This document shows, piece after piece, positions 52,391 to 53,828 of a DNA stretch of 53,828 bases. Made by a program: the position numbers and the translations under genes. The notes beneath the pieces were generated by a model. That model was not told where the DNA came from and did not search any database. It worked only from the letters and a program-made list of their open reading frames with translations. Numbering within the stretch: the first letter of the stretch is position 1; every line of letters starts with the position of its first letter. The DNA is from an uncultured Erysipelotrichaceae bacterium (lineage in GTDB: Bacteria > Bacillota_I > Bacilli_A > Erysipelotrichales > Erysipelotrichaceae), in the NCBI GenBank assembly GCA_910586285.1, contig CAJUGR010000002.1, forward strand, positions 1-53,828, read 5' to 3'.

Positions 52391-52948
52391 ATGCCATTAA
52401 AACATACGATTTTAGGGTTGCTAAATTATAAGGATATGACCGGATATGATATTGATCGGTGGCTTCAAAAACCGATTTCCTTTTTCTGGCACGCACAGAC
52501 CTCACAAGTATATAAGGAATTAAATGTCATTATGAATCATCACTGGGTAGAATGTCACATTGAAGTACAAGAAGGCAAACCGAATCGTAAGGTGTTTTCG
52601 ATCACCGATGAAGGCAGGATTGAATTAACCCGTTGGTTGGGTGATGCGGATTTGACGGAAATCATGAAATATAAAAACCCGCTGTTAATCAAAATCTTCT
52701 TTTCCGGTAATATCGATCTGGGTTCAACTATGCGACTGTTGGAAAAATACATTGCGGAATGCAATGCGATTATCACTTCCATGAATGAGGATACGCGCAA
52801 CATACCCGGGTATGAAGAACAGTTTCAAAGCGAAGACGCATCCTTTTACTGGGGCATGACGATGACCTATGGCTTTATGTATTATCAAAATGAAATTAAA
52901 TGGGCTAACTGGTGCATTGAAAAATTGAAAGAAAAAATTGATGAATAA
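52391..52948 (+). CDS. PadR-family transcriptional regulator (second)
   Basis: The 185-residue protein is clearly homologous to the one at 49688: PLKHTILGLLNYKDMTGYDIDRWLQKPISFFWHAQTSQVYKELNVIMNHHWVEC..GKPNRKVFSITDEGRIELTRWL and a C-terminal ASFYWGMTMTYGFMYYQNEIKWANWCIEKLKEK helix. ATG 52391 is preceded by AGAGGA and starts at the conserved LKH; the longer upstream frame (from 52268) has no homology. Unlike its neighbour it has no partner gene downstream and no palindrome in its promoter, so its target is unknown. Confidence 0.88.
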   Translation: MPLKHTILGLLNYKDMTGYDIDRWLQKPISFFWHAQTSQVYKELNVIMNHHWVECHIEVQEGKPNRKVFSITDEGRIELTRWLGDADLTEIMKYKNPLLIKIFFSGNIDLGSTMRLLEKYIAECNAIITSMNEDTRNIPGYEEQFQSEDASFYWGMTMTYGFMYYQNEIKWANWCIEKLKEKIDE

Positions 52949-52999
52949 TAACAATGATAATAAAATTATGGATATAGGGATTCATAATTAACTACCGCC

Positions 53000-53236
53000 T
53001 TACATGTGAGCAAGAACATTGATGTAGGAGTATGGATTGATCATGGCAAATTCCACAAGCAACTTGTCAATATATGAGTTATGCTGTTTGCTCTGGTTCT
53101 GTAATGTAAAATAAGCATCAAAATATTCGTAATGGTAATTTCACATATCATCCATTTCATCATTATAATCTTTTGTCATTTTATAAAAAAACGCTGTTGT
53201 ATTTCCATAAGAGTTCTCAATGATCGGATTTAATTT
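53000..53236 (-). pseudogene. Decayed coding fragment, unidentified
   Basis: A minus-strand frame from about 53236 to TAA at 53000-53002 reads NPIIENSYGNTTAFFYKMTKDYNDEMDDM, stop, NYHYEYFDAYFTLQNQSKQ..YIDKLLVEFAMINPYSYINVLAHM. The residue pattern is coding-like, with an in-frame TGA. It may be the C-terminal end of a mobile-element or hypothetical gene whose start is lost. I do not recognise it. Confidence 0.35.
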
Positions 53237-53542
53237 TTACCAATGCAATCATCTTGCTACTTTTAATTCGTTGTCATTATTTTCATTTTATCATACAATA
53301 TTATTTCCCTATTTCCCTAAAAAATTGAATTCACCACTTGACGCTGTGGTAAAGAATTTCATATATGTATAAATACCTTATATCGTAATTCATGCCAATA
53401 ATAAGAAGTGTATGACAAAGTGAAAACTCCCAAAATGAAGTGCTTTTAGAGAATATACTATACTCCCAATGGGAGTTGCTAGTTATGATGACATATAATC
53501 CACAAAGATTTAAAAGTGGTGTAATATTATAGGCATAAGCTT
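53237..53542. other. AT-rich degenerate spacer with hairpins
   Basis: No gene. Hairpins ACCAC-N8-GTGGT (53333-53350) and ACTCCCAATGGGAGT (53462-53476) are visible. Confidence 0.35.
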
Positions 53543-53662
53543 TCAGAAGTAAACAAATTGGCGAGTGGTTTTGTAACGAATGGCCGTCTTAGTGGCACCG
53601 ACACGATAAAAAGATTTGACAATAGATAGACGAAAGCGCATGTTTTGAGTTATACTATTCAT
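53543..53662 (-). pseudogene. Truncated DDE transposase (integrase-core type), N-terminus only
   Basis: The 39-codon frame reads MNSITQNMRFRLSIVKSFYRV, then GATKTAIRYKTTRQFVYF and TGA. This is the helix-turn-helix start of IS481/IS3-like transposases in which the next residue is normally Trp (VYFW), so TGG has become TGA. AAAGGAG precedes the ATG. Downstream homology is not traceable, so the rest has been deleted or scrambled. The upstream DNA to the window end (53663-53828) carries a -10-like TATACT within an inverted repeat GTGGTA/TACCAC and no gene. Confidence 0.7.
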
Positions 53663-53828
53663 GCAAGAGGTCTCCTTTCTTTTATGTGGTAATTTAAGTA
53701 TAGCGTACCACTTGCTTTTTGTTTAGTCCTTTTGTAACTCATCTATTGTAAACCAACAATAAGTTTGCTGAAGTTCCTGAAGTGAAAAGTTAAATTCCAC
53801 TTCAAAAAGCACATAAAAATAAGTAGAA

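Noticed and set aside
1..53662. TGA decoded as tryptophan, as in mollicutes
   Set aside because: TGA falls at a Trp position in two decayed genes (157, 53543), but every intact gene encodes Trp by TGG, and functional genes end in TGA with overlapping starts (e.g. pth-mfd, padR-fusion). Decay by G-to-A transition explains the cases.

Overview
This 53.8 kb window is the replication-origin region of a low-GC Firmicute chromosome. The gene set (RicT, RqcP, SpoVT, Jag, a T-box leader on serS, two ParB parS sites, PadR regulators) and the arrangement rpmH / oriC / dnaA-dnaN-S4-recF-gyrB-gyrA point to Bacilli or Erysipelotrichia. I favour an Erysipelotrichia-type gut anaerobe, but that is inference. 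Codon usage is standard: intact genes use TGG for Trp and TGA for stop. A textbook forespore-type (sigF/sigG) promoter in front of spoVT suggests a spore-former or a recent descendant of one. No tRNA, rRNA or CRISPR array was seen.

Origin (about 34.3-36.9 kb). DnaA boxes lie on both sides of dnaA, with an AT-rich tract before rpmH, giving a bipartite origin. Gene orientation flips here: nearly everything to the left is on the minus strand and nearly everything to the right is on the plus strand, so genes are co-directional with replication. Leftward come dnaA, dnaN, then yaaA(S4)-recF-gyrB-gyrA, then serS with a T-box leader driven from a consensus promoter inside the end of gyrA, a YcxB-like gene, an intergenic parS, the SRP RNA, tadA, dnaX (with a second parS inside it), ybaB and recR. 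Rightward come rpmH-rnpA-yidC-jag, an unknown membrane protein with pth and mfd, then ftsH.

Left arm (0-22 kb). From left: a decayed SIS sugar isomerase, rqcP, spoVT, an OmpR/histidine-kinase pair, rsmI-ricT-holB-tmk, tcdA, a zinc-ribbon membrane protein with miaA-mutL-mutS, a PTS permease homologue that has lost its catalytic signatures, and on the plus strand rodA and a CYTH/DUF1294 pair, with nadK and an unknown 302-residue protein on the minus strand.

Right arm (44-54 kb). The 927-bp mfd-ftsH gap holds a well-supported small RNA on the minus strand, with its own promoter, two C-rich loops and a terminator. After ftsH and a cell-wall glucosaminidase the region becomes accessory: a small secreted protein, a serine-hydrolase remnant, a PadR regulator whose promoter contains a perfect 20-bp palindrome, a flavodoxin/SCP2/membrane fusion protein, a second PadR gene, and a decaying stretch with a truncated transposase.

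The strongest candidates for something new are the small RNA at 44757-44871, the degenerate PTS protein at 16034-17572, and the PadR-controlled fusion operon at 49623-51876.
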